NCBI GenBank assembly: GCA_004123355.1
Contig: SCHM01000004.1
Coordinates: 1,736,001-1,800,000 of the forward strand
Origin: Amphirosellinia nigrospora
Lineage: Eukaryota; Ascomycota; Sordariomycetes; Xylariales; Xylariaceae
Direction of reading: 5' to 3'
DNA: 64,000 bases
Positions 11,892-28,749 of the stretch are shown here, piece by piece (positions within the stretch are counted from its first letter, which is position 1; the number at the start of each line of letters is the position of its first letter). The notes under the pieces were generated by a model that saw nothing but the letters and a program-made list of their open reading frames with translations, did no database searches and had not been told where the DNA came from. A program made the position numbers and the translations under genes.

Positions 11892-13811
11892 TCACGTTGT
11901 GTAGAAGAAATCGGGTCGTCTGTCACCCAGCTGCTCAAGCTCGGCCTCACTCTTTCCCTCGGCAAGATAATCTCGCTTGCCCTCACGCCTCTTCTTATTC
12001 TCGATCCTAAGAAGAGTAGTCATCAGTAGACTACCCCGAAGAGGAACAGAGCCATGTAGGCGAGGATGACACCGTGTCCCTGGAGATAGCGAGGCGAGTC
12101 GAAGAAAATGTTCGAGCTGACGATGCCGTTGAGATTTCCCCATCCAATAACAAATCCCAACACGACACCCCTCTTGTACGCACCCTCCGTATTATTGGCC
12201 ATCCAGGTGATCGTATTAGAGATGCACGGGTAGATTCCGAGCGCCCCTAAAAACGTAGCTGCGTATTTCACCGCAGGATCGTTGGAGGCGATGAGCAGAA
12301 TAAACCCCACGATGCCGATGACACTAACACCGATGTTACATAAGCCACGCTGGTGGGTGCGGTCGGCGACAAATCCAATAATGACAGTGAGAACGGCGGC
12401 CGCGGCATAGGGAGGGACACTCAAAAGGTTAGTATGAATAACGCTTGTGCTCCAGCCGGATTCCTGAATGATAGTGGGCAGGAAGAGCGAAAACGCATAT
12501 AGCGGCATGTCGCATCCCATATAAATAACCATGCCTAACCACATCTTCCAGTCCTTGAGGCCGGCGTATAGATATCTTGGGCTCCAATCTTCGTGTTGTG
12601 CTGATAATTGTTGGTCCTCCTTCAATCGTCGAATCACCCGAGTACGGTCATCCTCGCTCAAAAAGCGCGCATCGGCTGGGAAATCGTGCACCATCCAAAA
12701 GGACACCACAGCCACGACGATTGTAAGAAGTCCTTCCAAGATAAAGATCCAACGCCAACCAGCAAGATTGCCTTTACCGTCCAGCTTCTCGATAGCGGCT
12801 GCCAATAAGCCACCAAAGGAGCCTGCCAGAGCGGCCGCCGAGAAAAAGATAGCCTATAGAGAAGAAGTTAAAAATAATGCTTGATTGATGCACGGAATAC
12901 ACCCACAGCACGAATACCGAATTCTGACCGTTTATACCAACACGAAAGATAGTAATTTACTCCCTATGAAACGTTCAGGTTAGTTGATTTTCGAGGAATC
13001 ATCCGGGGTTCTGGTATGTGGATTGGAGTCGCCGAAGATTGTGTACATCGCCTACCCTCAGCATAGATACAGAGCAAAGAGAGACAGAAGAGCAAATAAA
13101 CCAAAATCAAGGGTTCGTACGGGGAAGAGCCCGGCTTCAGCAAGACCGAGAAACCAACGAGCTGCTAAGAGGCCAGAATAATTGTAGGTAAACCCCATGC
13201 CCGTCATCGATGCGCCCCAGAAGAACCTAGCACGGCGCGAGATTAGTGTCGTTGCGGATGACACGGAACAGGCGGCGGAAGAACGCACATGATAGTCGGG
13301 ATGAATAACGAAGGCCGCAGCTTTTTGAGAAGCACATTGGTAAGCGGCTCGAAGACCGAGTACGAGACGAAGAAGATAGTAAGAGTTGCATTGTATTGTC
13401 CCGTCGACAAGTGCAAGTCTTTGGTGAGACCGGCAACTTTTGCATTGCCAATATTTGTCCGATCTAAGAAGGCGAGAAGGTATAGTAAACAGAGCTGTGC
13501 TCCATGACACGGCGTTAGTCATCAACGAGGAATGAGTATCCTTTGCATTTACATACCCAGGGAATAAGAGTCAAGTCGAGTTTCCGGAGTAGGGCTCGCT
13601 CCTAAAAGACACCGTCAGCTGTGCGACCCCGATATCTAAACGAGAGATGTCCAAGGCAGTACACGGCAGCTTGCTTAAACCGCTTAGCGACTTGAATGGC
13701 GCTTACAATCTTGTCCTTTTCTTCCTGGTTGAGATGCGCGTCGGGGTTAGGAAAGGGATCAATGGTTTCGCGCTCGTCGCGCGACGACTCGTGCTTTTCT
13801 AAGTCACTCAT
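11892..13811 (-). CDS. MFS transporter, allantoate permease (Dal5/Tna1, ACS) family
   Basis: Second plasma-membrane symporter of the anion:cation symporter family. Minus-strand exons: 13811-13707, 13601-13557, 13494-13289, 13226-13121, 12963-12907, 12853-11892; about 493 residues. Characteristic segments are LYLLAFLDRTNIGNAKVAGL, FEPLTNVLLKKLRPS, WFLGLAEAGLFPGVNYY across a splice junction, GWRWIFILEGLLT, and GAYKRGVVLGFVIGWGN. The N-terminus (MSDLEKHESSRDE) is hydrophilic and cytosolic. The only break is near the C-terminus at about 12024: one T lost in TACTTGATG restores a frame running VVYLMTTLLRIENKKRRE to the stop at 11892. Intron-exon structure differs from the 3.2-kb transporter, so the two are not a recent tandem copy. 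Substrate unknown. Confidence 0.87.
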
Positions 13812-16800
13812 GGCGTACACGAAACGGGACTGCGCCGACGAGCCCGGTATATTCGTTGCCGGCGGAACTACGAAAGAATGCGGTAGATTTGTAACCGGCA
13901 ATAAGAGCAAGTGGTGCGACCCTTCGACACCAAGCTCTTTGATGGCCAACCTTGAGACTTGAGATCGCCCGAGCCGATTTAGGACACTAGAATCGGCTAA
14001 GTATATGATGAGGATAAAGAAAAAATAAATGTCAAACAGGAACTAGAAATAATTCAATACTGATCTGCAATCACGTAGATAAATACTTAAATGGGTAGTG
14101 CAAGGGATACGCTAGTGGTACCGGCTGGTGTATTTTGCTTGCCACCGACCCTCACATATCAGAGGTAGTAGGGTCTGCAGGGAGGAAAAAATCCAGCCTA
14201 TTCCCGCATTTGTACACCAAATATAGAATACATCACAATGACAGGGACTTGGACAAATAGAACAAGGGAACCCAGGCTTACATTGCCGAATGGAGGCAGA
14301 TGGGGTTGGGGATAAGCAAGGGTGCTGCACTACCCTGTGTACTGTAAGCAATAAACATCTCATCACTTACTCAAGGTTTCAGAGACATATAACGTGTATA
14401 GTACCATTTCATACGAGCTCGGTAGGCACTCTTGACCTGGAAATCATCTCCTGTAAGTTTATTTTCAATAGAGCCTTGCTGATCAATAGGCATTGTCCAG
14501 TGTAGTCGAAATGCGGATGAGCTGGAAGCAAGAGTTCGGGGGATCCCGACAAGGGTCATCTACCCGCCTTTCTTAATAAGACAGTCTTACAGTATGTATT
14601 ATCTGGTATCTGGTCAAGGTTTCAGGCTTCGTTTTAAGCACTATATGTAGAACCTCGAAGTATGTGTAGCATCATCACGAGCTAGCTCTACTGTACCTTG
14701 TACTGAAATCAATCATCCCATCTGAATCATTTAGTACAACACTACCACATTTATCTAGGTATCACAGCCCAGTCTGGTGTTTTAAAAGACACACCATCTC
14801 ACTAAGACGTAAGTAGATAGACATATTAGTTAAGAACGAAATTCGACTTAACACCGGATCTGGGCAAGTGAATGTAACCTTATTCTAAACTGTATACTTC
14901 TTCAGAAATAAACCTCGAGGTCCTCACAACCTTGTGTTAGTCATTCGGCAACACCATGTCTAAAAACTGATAGCCTTAGTAAGTGGCTACTGTAACACTG
15001 AGTCTGCTAATTGTTACGCAGCTGGACCGATATGAGATGTTCTAGAACACTTGTGCATCTTGATGCGCCCCCGATTCTCAAATAGCACCACGAGTTCTGC
15101 CACGAGGTTTAATGGTTGCGAGATCTGCATCCTCAAGCAATGCTATTATCATATTCGCCATCAGTAAGTCAGACCCCCTGTCATTTTAACAGCTAGAAAA
15201 AAATAAGTGTCGGTCAGGCAAGCCTACCTAGCTAAGTACTTACATACCTGCCTAACCTGGGTAGTGTACTGTATTTACACTGCCGGAGCCAATCCCCGCA
15301 CTCCGTAGGCCTAGCGGCCCAGCCAAGGGCGGGTAGTACCGAACATTTTGAATCAGCTCGTTCCTCCGCTGGCTCCTTGCCAATCACGAAGCTGCATCTT
15401 TTCTACATCGCAACCCGAACGGCCCATCACATACACATATTGCACTACCTAGGAAGTCTGTAGGTAGTATAAGCTTCGGAGTTTAGCTCGTCGAAACGAA
15501 TCCCCGCAAACATCCTGGTAGTCAGAAGACATTTGCAGTAGGCTACTATGCAGGTGTCGTGCGTTTCTTGAAGAGGTTTGCCGAAGACAGTAATCACTAT
15601 CTACAAGTACGTCAGTTGTCATAGTGTGGGTACCTCTCCAATTCTGTTACTACTTATCATCTCGACACATTTTACCAAACATCGTAATTCAAGCTTCCGT
15701 CTCGTTCGGTTTTCTGCTCTGATTCCGTGTTCGGATTTACTTTAACTAGTATCTAGAACATATAGATTAATAAATAGATCGCCCCAAAATAGCCAGCTAT
15801 GAGGCGCGGAGAGGAAATAATAACGGTACCTAGGTATGTTGTAATAAGAGGCCCTCACGTACCTACTTAACTAACTAATTCAAATCACTCTTGGCAGATG
15901 TACCGGGTTGCGTCATACACATCTATACCTAGCCAAGGGTGGAATTTCCCAATCAGTTAGTTCAGTGTGTGTGTGTGCGTAGCGAGCGTGAGCGAATCTG
16001 GCTTTTGAAAAGCTCTAAATCTCATGTGATGTTAGACCTACGCCACCTCGCGTCGCGTCGGGGATAGGAAGGGCGGCCGCATACAGAGCCGAGTTCGTCC
16101 TATCTTGGGTCGAAGATACCGGATCCTTGTGTCCCGATTACCACGTGTAGATGCCGAAGAGACTCGGTGGCCTCATCTAAATTGGCCCCAGCAGTTCTCC
16201 GTTGGGTTTAGCTTGACGGGTGCTTACATGATCATCGCTCTTATGATACGGTGGCCTGCAAGAATCAGCTAATTAATAATTATCGATCAGATGGCCAGTC
16301 GATTTTTCTTGTTGTGCCAGTCTTTCTGTCAGCTTGCTTGCCGAACCTTGCAATATTAGATCTCACACGTCCCATGAAAAATGAACTGTGGCTCATGATC
16401 CACATCTCCGGAGCCGCACCTTAATTAATCTAAATTGTTAAACTCATTAATTTAGCTGCATAGCCGTTGCAGACATGTGGCGCGAGGTTAGATCTCACGT
16501 ACTACACTGCGATACCATACCTGCCCTGGTAGCTTAGGCTTAGCGGTATCACTAAGAAATATAAGGTACCAACTGACTGCTACAGACAAATACCTGTTGT
16601 CTTACGCCCTGTTAATCTACTCGTGCAAGCTGTGTACTGGCTTGGCGAAGTAGTTGTAGTATCTATTGGTGAGATAGTAGAATACTACACAGAGCGGATG
16701 AGGCCTAAATTGCTATTATCTTGAAATTATTAATAGAGGACATGTGATGATAACAGGTTCTACACGGTTTACGAGCGTCCATACCCCAAGAGGACTCCTG

Positions 16801-19387
16801 ATATTCGCCCTTAGATGAAATGATGAGGACGGCACCCTAGAAGATGGTTTGGCGGTTCATATATCGCCATTAACCTCCATAAGAGGGAGTATATAAGAAA
16901 GTAATTCGTAGGTATAACGACAGAGTTCTCCGAGATACAGTAAAATTAAGCTGCAAGTAAGCTATTAATCGTAATCAACTTGCGACAGGAACGGTTTCGT
17001 CATAAATGGGACGACCTCTCTCTATTTGATCTGGGCGAGAATTGACTCTTCAAATAACACGCGGTTTATTAAACACCTCTAATTTTTACCTACTGTCACT
17101 ATATCAACTACTGTGATAGCGCAGATGTAGAAAAGCAAGATACTCGTTAACTTAACTCATGTGAGCATTTAAGCAATCCCGTTTCTAGATGTTGGTAAAG
17201 TATACCTTCCTAGTCATGATCGCACCGGCTTACACCTTGTAATTGCTTACTTTACGAGTAAAACGAAGCAGTTTCATGGCTTATATTATGCGCGTGTTCT
17301 CTTGGCATGGAACCCGCAGTTTCTTTCTTATGGGCAGTTTTTTAATTACTTAAGATGGATGCTGTCTTGACGAGATTCCACGAAATATATAAGGCACTTA
17401 TTACACCTCGTGGGGCTTTAGGCATCTCGGTGGTTTGCTAATTCCTTCCGCAAGGGTTTCAGACTATGGCTTAGGCCGTGACTAGTAAGTACAGACTATA
17501 CGCTCTGCTATAATCCAAAATATAAACACAAGCCATTGGGTTCAAGAGCAGGAGTTGCCAATGACGACAAGTACTTCATGTACCAGCAGGACAAACCATT
17601 TTGTATCATTAATCCATCAAATAACAAGTTAGCCAATAATAGCCTAGAAAGGGGCCATGCTAACTGATCTTGTCAACTACTTCTAATAATACACTATTAT
17701 ATATCTGCCAGCAAACCAGTCAGTTAAGAAGTCAACTATTGGCTATACGGGGATCATCGTTATCGTACGATGTTACAAGGGCTCTGATTGAGGGCTTGGG
17801 AATAGCTTCATTCCTTCAAATCTAATAATTAGCTATGGCGTCAAAGGACCTCTTACTCTCTAGATTCCCTAGCAGAGGACTCGGGACCTGACTAGCCTTT
17901 AAATATACAAATATTTGACTACCCCAACGGATCTCCGTTGGCCTGTGTAGCCAATATAGCCCAACATGGTACAAATTGCCGAGGGCTGAAGCCGTAGGCG
18001 AGATACATGTAACATACGAGGAGTTCCGACTCGCACTCGTAGCCCAGTTCCGGCTCTTTTTTCAAGATGGTATCGTAACACCGCCCTCCGATACTCATGT
18101 TCTGTTGATATATTCACCCTGAATCTCGGTAATACAAGCCAGAGGAGCTCTGATAAAGGAGACTTCAACATATAACCCATTGCAGGCGAGAGAGCGACTA
18201 TCCACCGTTTAATATAGATTTCGGGATATGGAGTGTCAATAGATCCCGTGAAGTAGTCCTCTGAATCAACTTCCTTATTATATTACTCTGAAAGCATGGT
18301 AGTTGAAGATTAGCCTCAAACAATAATAGCCCCGAAAACGATAGAAAATATGCTGAAATATAGGGGAAGACCAATATATTGAATGAAAAGATGCGACAAG
18401 TACTTGTGTCCAAGTGCTTGGAACTTAAGGTAGGGTTATATTCAGCTAATAATCTCTTATGGTCCATAGAGTCTCTAATCCCCCTTCTATCTACAACGTG
18501 GCCTGACTCATGGCCCTTACTTATAGACAAATTCAGAGACCTCTCTTCTCGCAGGACATCCAGTTTTAAGCTTATACGAGAAGAGTCCTTACTACACCCA
18601 ATACCCCTTCCTATCTCCTTCTGGATATCTCAAGCTTCGGAGAGGGTATCAGAGGTGATTCGGTCATCTAGGAGTCTAGGTAGCCCATGACCTGTCTGTA
18701 TGATAGAAGAATTTATAATCAATGAGGAGTATTTCCGCGTGGCCATCAAGCTACATAGATTTGTATATAATTACACAGAAGCGCAAGAAACACCATGCCA
18801 ACCTACGGTGCTTGTCCGCACGTTGCGAGGGTACATCATATTCTCCTAGAGAAACACAGCGCAATAACTTAAACTAGGTCTATAAGGCGCATTAGACGGG
18901 AGGGTAATTGTAGTCTAGTTATACTGATTCGAACATAACTTACCTTATAGCTAAGTATTTGATATCCTGAGCGGGCTATGTAGACCAATATCGGAAGCTG
19001 ACAGCGTTCATTATATATTGGCATTGCATGCAAATAAGTCAAAACAATCAGCACCAAAGATAACGATACCAACCTGCCACCGGATGCCTGGAGCAACAAG
19101 GTACTGGTGGAAGTAGAAATGAAGCATATGATTACTTGTAATCGACACATTTGCCTTGGCTTAGTGGGACCTACCTAAATTACGTACAGGTGGCGGGTAG
19201 CTTGCACGAAGGTATTAATGAGCACACCCCGCTATCCAGTACCTGGCACCAATCAGGCAGGCAATCACGACGCGTTGCCATACCTATAGGTACCTACTAC
19301 CTAGGTAATTAATAGAGCTTCTTTTTTAGCAACTACCAAGGAAAGTGGTTTGAGTACTTCATATCTCTCAGGTTATCACGTCTTCCG
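13812..19387. other. 5.6-kb gene desert
   Basis: No gene could be supported on either strand; open frames are short, AT-rich and overlap one another. The region contains several CCTAGG-centred palindromic clusters (near 15222-15262, 15444-15470, 15827-15836 and 19282-19309), a GT-rich run at about 15967-15979, and a degenerate dispersed repeat at 18408-18670. The left end should hold the promoter of the minus-strand transporter and the right end the promoter of the Nas2 gene. TA-rich composition suggests old, mutated repeat DNA, but I cannot measure a RIP index here. Confidence 0.5.
18408..18670 (+). repeat. Degenerate dispersed repeat, copy B
   Basis: Counterpart of the stretch at 1237-1505, direct orientation, about 17 kb away. 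A 103-codon open frame (18379-18690) runs through it but is not recognisable. The divergence from copy A implies an old insertion. Family undetermined. Confidence 0.5.
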
Positions 19388-20335
19388 ATGCTATGTATGG
19401 GCTCACACGGGCTGGAATCAACACTAAATGGGCCTACCATTAAGAATGGACAACATACACGCGCCGACAGTCCCCTCGGGCCTTCATCCCGCCCGCTTGC
19501 TAATGGCAATGCAAAGCAGCTCTCCTTTGCCGAGCTTCAGCAGAAGAAAGAAAGTTTGGAAGATGAGCTGAAGGCTCTAAGTGGCGTCCTGGACTCGGTT
19601 CGTCGATGAAAGATCACTTGCTTGCCCATGCTAACGGAGCCTTCAGCATGGCGTGAACATGGAGACGCCGCTGCTCACACAAGATGGGTTTCCCAGAGCC
19701 GACATCGATGTTGCACAGAGTAAGTCTTTTTGACATGAGTAACTATAGCCCGCTGGCCTGACACACTTCCTCTTAATAGTACGCACTACGCGATCGCGTA
19801 TCATTTACTTAAAAAATGACTACAAGGATCTCATGAATGCTATCGAGAAGCATCTACATGAACATTTCGCAAGCTTGCAAGAAACTGGCGATGTTACCTC
19901 CCACTCTAATCCTACAAACCAAGCTAGGATGATGGGAGACTCTATCCCCGAGACCTTAGAAGTACCGTTCGCCCGGGTGAATAGCGTGGTCGCCAACAGT
20001 CCAGCTGAAACCGCCGGCCTGAAAGCTGGTGATGAGATCAGGAACTTCGGATACGTCAACAAGAGCAACCATGACGGTCTTAAGAAAGTGGGAGAGTGTG
20101 TCCAGGGGAATGAAGGGGTAAGCCTAATTTTAACAATTCTGGACATGGATTCTGGCGGCAATCTATCAACTTGGATAGGATATCAACTACCACTGACTTA
20201 TTATAGCAACGGGTTCTAGTTAAAATCTCCAGACAAACCGATCCCGGCACGCGGCAGGAACTCCAACTGTACTTAACACCGCAACGTAACTGGGGCGGTC
20301 GGGGCCTTCTTGGTTGTCATATTCTTCCAATGTAA
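19388..20335 (+). CDS. nas2: 26S proteasome assembly chaperone Nas2/PSMD9 (PDZ domain)
   Basis: Chaperone of the proteasome base: it binds the C-terminus of the ATPase Rpt5 and delays joining to the core particle. Exons: 19388-19597, 19647-19719, 19780-20117, 20207-20335; all phases agree, giving 249 residues with no break. The N-terminal helical part has FAELQQKKESLEDELKALSG, then the conserved METPLLTQDGFPRADIDVAQ followed by IRTTRSRIIYLKNDYK. The PDZ domain spans about residues 130-240, with FARVNSVVANSPAETAGLKA and the GDEI loop, and the family-typical GGRGLLGCHILPM end. The first donor is unusual (GTTCGT). Met4 is an alternative start. The gene lies upstream of Ran in the same direction. 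Confidence 0.92.
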
Positions 20336-21411
20336 TATTGTCTCTGGAAAGGCCGATACGTGATGAAAGGCTTTTTTCTCACAGACGTGGGTTTTGGTAG
20401 TCTAAAACAGGAGGAGCCCACGCACAATTTACGGGAGACATAGATACGAAGCAGTAGAGTGGCATAAGACATCAATAGGTGGATGAATGTCCAACAAGAA
20501 AAACAGAGTTGACCAGGTAGTAGAACAGTCTTTACTTGATGCGTACCAAGTCTCACTCCATGCCCTCCATGCCTGTCATAGCCGTGAAAATAAATTGTGG
20601 CAAACAATTTCAATACTCCCTTTGTTGAGTTTGGTACCCGAAGTTTGTACAGTGTATTGACAAGAAGGCTCTAAAAAGACCAGACCAGTATTAGGCACCG
20701 AAGACGTTACTAATAAATATGGGCGAGCCTCTTTGGGAGGTAAGGTAGTAGGTAATAGTTTCAGCAGACCAATGGGGCAATGCCGTTGCTTTATTAGGCA
20801 TCCACGGCTTCTTGTTCACGGTTTGAATGTGCCTAGGTGGGTTGGTAATCTAGCCCGTAGCTGAGGGATGGCCTACCAGGTCCCTAGGTAGATTGCCGAA
20901 AGCATAAAAAAGCACATTCCAGCAGCGAAATCAGGAAAGGCGGCACTACCAGCAACTACTGTAGCTTCCTTATTTACAAGTAGTGTCCTACCTGCTTTGC
21001 TACAAGAGAGAAGAGAGACATTACATCACGTGCTTCGGTCTGCCCGCAACTACCAACCACCGGCACCCAATTTTTCGGCAGCCCAAGCAAGGTTCCCACC
21101 CAAAAAAAGGCCCGCTCCTCCAAACTCTTTCTCGCAAGTACGACTATCATCCATCGGTGAACTGCCACCAAGTCAACCCCTTCCTTTGCGTAACTACTGC
21201 ATCTCATCTCATATCCCTTCGCCATCTACCAAGGTACGCAATCCCACAGATAAATACCCGCTCTCCCCGACCAGCTTCTTGCGCCAACCACTTCATTTGC
21301 ACCATCAACATTCTCGCGCGCCAAAAAAATCACCCCCACACTGACGTCGGGTCTAGTCTTCGCCCTCTGTTTACCCCCCAACAACACCGCCGATTCTCAT
21401 CGACGCACACG
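20336..21411. other. Nas2-Ran intergenic region and Ran promoter/leader
   Basis: The 3' flank of Nas2 is followed by the Ran upstream region. The last 400 bp are C- and CT-rich on the plus strand, as is common in strongly expressed fungal genes. An open frame from 20983 runs in frame into the Ran ATG but shows no conservation, so it is treated as leader. A CCTAGG site with flanking inverted bases lies near 20882. Confidence 0.5.
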
Positions 21412-22365
<954 letters not shown>

Positions 22366-23504
22366 ATGCCCTACGATAACGAAGAGGGCGCGGGAAGCCT
22401 GGGTTATGGATTAATCTTGTTCAGCGCGACAAACTCAACGCTAGCAGGAAATTGGGATGGCGGTGATAATGCTCTACTTGACAAGAAATAGCGAGTACGC
22501 ATTACGATGGTTAGGGGTGAATGGTTGCGTGACGATAGTCAGTGGCGATTTGCCACTTACTGAGAGCAGAAGAAGTTCCGACGCAAGCTGCATACGCAGC
22601 TCTAGATAGCACCCTTGATAGACAGTTAGGAGGGAAAAAGTGACCATCTGTTTCACTCCAACGCATGCATGCACTTTTACGACCAACAAAAAAAATTGAT
22701 CACGTTACCTAAGCTGAGTCCTGGGTAATCCGTGGTCCCTTAAACGTGTCATGGTGAGTTAAGGATTGCGGCTTGCTTTATCATATCCGATTTTGCCTAT
22801 CTACATTGTTGGCGAACATTCGTAGGTTGTAAGGCTAGACTGTCTGCACATTATATCCCAACATACTCTTGATAGTGTTGATGATCGATTTCGGGTTTTA
22901 TTACACTCGACTAGGACTTTCAGGCAGATTGATAGTTTTAACAAAACGAATTGTATAGGTTACTTAGGATAAGGGATCGGAATATGATATCTTTATTATT
23001 TGTAATCTACTAGGTTAAGTTTGCTTTCTTGCCTACTTTATGGTGGTGAGGTTGTTCTTCCACGAATCAACTGGAATGACATAATCAGAGTGATATGGCT
23101 CGCTTGCGCGCCTGAGTTAGGTAGGGAATCCTGGCTGTTGGGGAATAGTAGGTAGCATGCTGACCAATTTGGGACGCCCTTGGAAAAATAACAAACCGTA
23201 ATGGGTTCTAGCGTACATCGGGGGGAGTGTTCAGGCCCTGAATTCTGCTGCATCTCGCAGCTACAAGGATCTAGATTACTAGCAGCGATGGACCGCCTAC
23301 CGAGAGCTTGATTTGTCAGGAAGGCGAGGCCCTGGAGACGCTGCAGGTCAGGTGGCCAGGGGTCAGGGTCCGTAGGGCTTTCAGAGAACACGTTGCCGCA
23401 ATTCATGATATTGGAGATCAATGATTGTGCAGTGTATTGCGTAGCGCATATAGATACTTAGTAGGTACCTTCAATAGGTAGTCTAAAGGCAAAGGGAAAC
23501 TGGT

Positions 23505-23545
23505 TACATACCTAGGTAGGTACATAGGTAGGCAGGCTAGGTATA
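23505..23545. repeat. TAGGTA/CCTAGG repeat cluster
   Basis: Within about 40 bp the unit TAGGTA or its variant occurs five times, starting with a CCTAGG-centred palindrome (TACCTAGGTA) at about 23510. Matching inverted units (TACCTACCTACC-like) follow at 23581-23600, so the whole segment could fold into hairpins. The same motif recurs in most intergenic regions of this window but in none of the coding exons I read. Confidence 0.6.
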
Positions 23546-24245
23546 ATTACATTTTGCCATCAGAGTCCAAGGCAGATAGGTATTTACCTACCTACCTAAT
23601 AGTTACGGGAGACAAGTCTACTCGATACAGAGGCTGCAGGGGCGAATCTGCCTACTCGTCCGGGTACCTACCCAATATATTTGGAAGTACCAGTCAGTTA
23701 GTCCGCTCTCGCACAACATCAATTTTTCATTCCCGGAGATCCACAACCTAGGTAGTCCGTCTTCCCTCCTCCACTCCGTGGCCTACCTATAGGCATACGG
23801 GCAGGGCAACTTGTCAATTTCATTCTCTCGCCCCAGCCCCAGCACCTCTCTTTCGACCTGAGAGTGTGAGTAGCAGTGCAAGTATACGCCCCAACGCCTG
23901 ACATAAGCCTACCTAGTGCCTGCTTTCCGACATATAACCTACTGAGGGTACTGCCGTCTCTGGTGCTCTGGGCTGGGTAGATAGTAGGGAGTGCCTCAAG
24001 GTGAAAAAGACATGTGGCTTGTTTGACCGGATTTATTTTCTCTCCCACTTACCTTTCATAATTCATTTTTTTGTCGCCGTGGTCTCTGCCTCTCGCTGGA
24101 TAGACTGATAGACTCTATTGACCTCGTCCCGCTCTTCCTTGCACGGTCGAAAGATACCCTGCCCTCGTTTCTGCACGCAAATCGAACCGTTCAGCGGCTC
24201 AAGGTATTGCGTGCTGGTGCTAAGGCCACACCCACCATAAACTTG

Positions 24246-24262
24246 ACCACCACCACCACCAC
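24246..24262 (+). repeat. ACC trinucleotide repeat in SERCA leader
   Basis: Five consecutive CAC/ACC units lie 40-55 bp before the SERCA start codon, in the expected 5' untranslated region. Confidence 0.65.
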
Positions 24263-24300
24263 GCCCGCGACCTTGACCTCGGCCTTATCTATCGGCTGCG

Positions 24301-27508
<3,208 letters not shown>

Positions 27509-27883
27509 AGTAAGAATAGATAGGTTTTAGAGGCAATAGAGTAGACTTCTAAGAGCCTGAGCTCCCTCCACATAGCGGGGCATATAAAGAAAATACAATG
27601 ATGTTGCATTTACGTGGTTCATTCAGCTATCTCATGGTATGCTTTGAAGTCTTGCCTTTGCTGAAGCATCTCCAAGGTTGAGTCCTAATGTCTAGAGGTC
27701 GATACAGGATGGTACATCTACCATCACGTGTCCAGCCCCCATTCGTTCATGTTAGCATTACTCTAGACCCCTATTCGCGTAACTTCCATTAGCACATTGC
27801 AATCATGGCCTGGACTCGTCGCTTTCTGTGCCTCTCCGACGTTTCTCTAAAGTTGAAGAATTGTACTATTTGGCTTGTATCCT
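27509..27883. other. Convergent 3' flanks of SERCA and Pup3
   Basis: Short AT-rich region between two convergent genes. No gene or strong terminator structure is seen. Confidence 0.5.
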
Positions 27884-28749
27884 CTAATCCTGTCGTCCCT
27901 TGAGTAATCTCTTGGTCACCTTATTCTTCTCAATGACGTAGACGTGTGCACCCAGCCGGACAGGGCGTCCCGGTCTACGGCACTCAACAAAGCCTGCGAA
28001 ATCGTCTCGAATAGATCCTCCGGCTCCTGTTTGACGTGGGATCATGTGTTAGTTAGTTAATCATACGACGGTCATGAACCATCGGTGAGATGGAGGTGGA
28101 CACGCACTAGGTCAGGTTCCCAAAGACTCTCACACATGCCGAACAGCTGCTCGGAGGCGGTACCGCTCACGATGAAGTCCTTGGCGAAGTCGATGCAGCC
28201 GATGGAGTCGAAACCGCAAATGAAGGGGGAGCCAGTCTTGGGGTCGAGGCCAGCGACGACGGGGCTGACGAAGTAGGACCGAAGCGGCGCTCGTACAGCG
28301 ACGAGGAGACCAGGTTGGCGAAGGTCGTGGGTGCGATGGCCCGCTCCTCCCGCAGACGGTACATGTTCACCTTGTACCGGAATAGGTCCGACACGGTCGA
28401 CACGTCCGTGGCCAGCCCCGTCAGCCCAGAAACACGTTGTCGCCGTACTGGAAGACCTTGGGGAAGTTATTCGACACGTCAGGGCCTGTAGACCTAGACG
28501 TAGGTCGCATGCGATGGCTACGCAATCCTTGCCTACCATGGCTACGCAGGCGCCGCCATCTGTTCGCGGGGAGGTTAGTGGTTAGCTCGGTGTGCTTCTG
28601 AATTGTCTTGGCTGCGGGAGGACTTTTGGGCTTGGACGAGATGGATTTTGGAAGGCCGTACTTATCGCGAAGGGCGAAGACTAGGTACACACATGTTAGT
28701 TAGTTGGCCGTCTATATTTCGGCGAAGCTCGAGATAGAAACCTTACCAT
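27884..28749 (-). CDS. pup3: 20S proteasome subunit beta-3 (Pup3)
   Basis: Non-catalytic beta subunit of the 20S core. Minus-strand exons: 28749-28747 (only the ATG), 28680-28662, 28559-28108, 28026-27884; about 206 residues. The reading is M, SSPFAI, NGGACVAMVGKDCVAIACD, then VSNNFPKVFQYGDNVFLG, ATDVSTVSDLFRYKVNMYRL, YERRFGPYFVSPVVAGLD, the FICGFDSIGCID loop, and a C-terminus ending KRLLKGRQD. As expected for beta-3 there is no catalytic propeptide threonine. Four single bases are missing, all in G or C runs (about 28475, 28432, 28279 and 27972). With them restored every exon is in phase. The first intron sits directly after the start codon. Confidence 0.93.

Larger units (their letters stand above)
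22366..24300. other. Intergenic region between Ran and SERCA
   Basis: The Ran 3' flank is followed by a cluster of CCTAGG/TAGGTA repeats at about 23455-23545, another at 23745-23757, and a CT-rich SERCA leader from about 24060. A 127-codon minus-strand frame at 23038-23421 has no recognisable domain. No gene is supported. Confidence 0.5.

Noticed and set aside
23038-23421. 127-codon minus-strand open frame
   Set aside because: No recognisable domain, no splice or promoter signals, and located in repeat-rich intergenic DNA.
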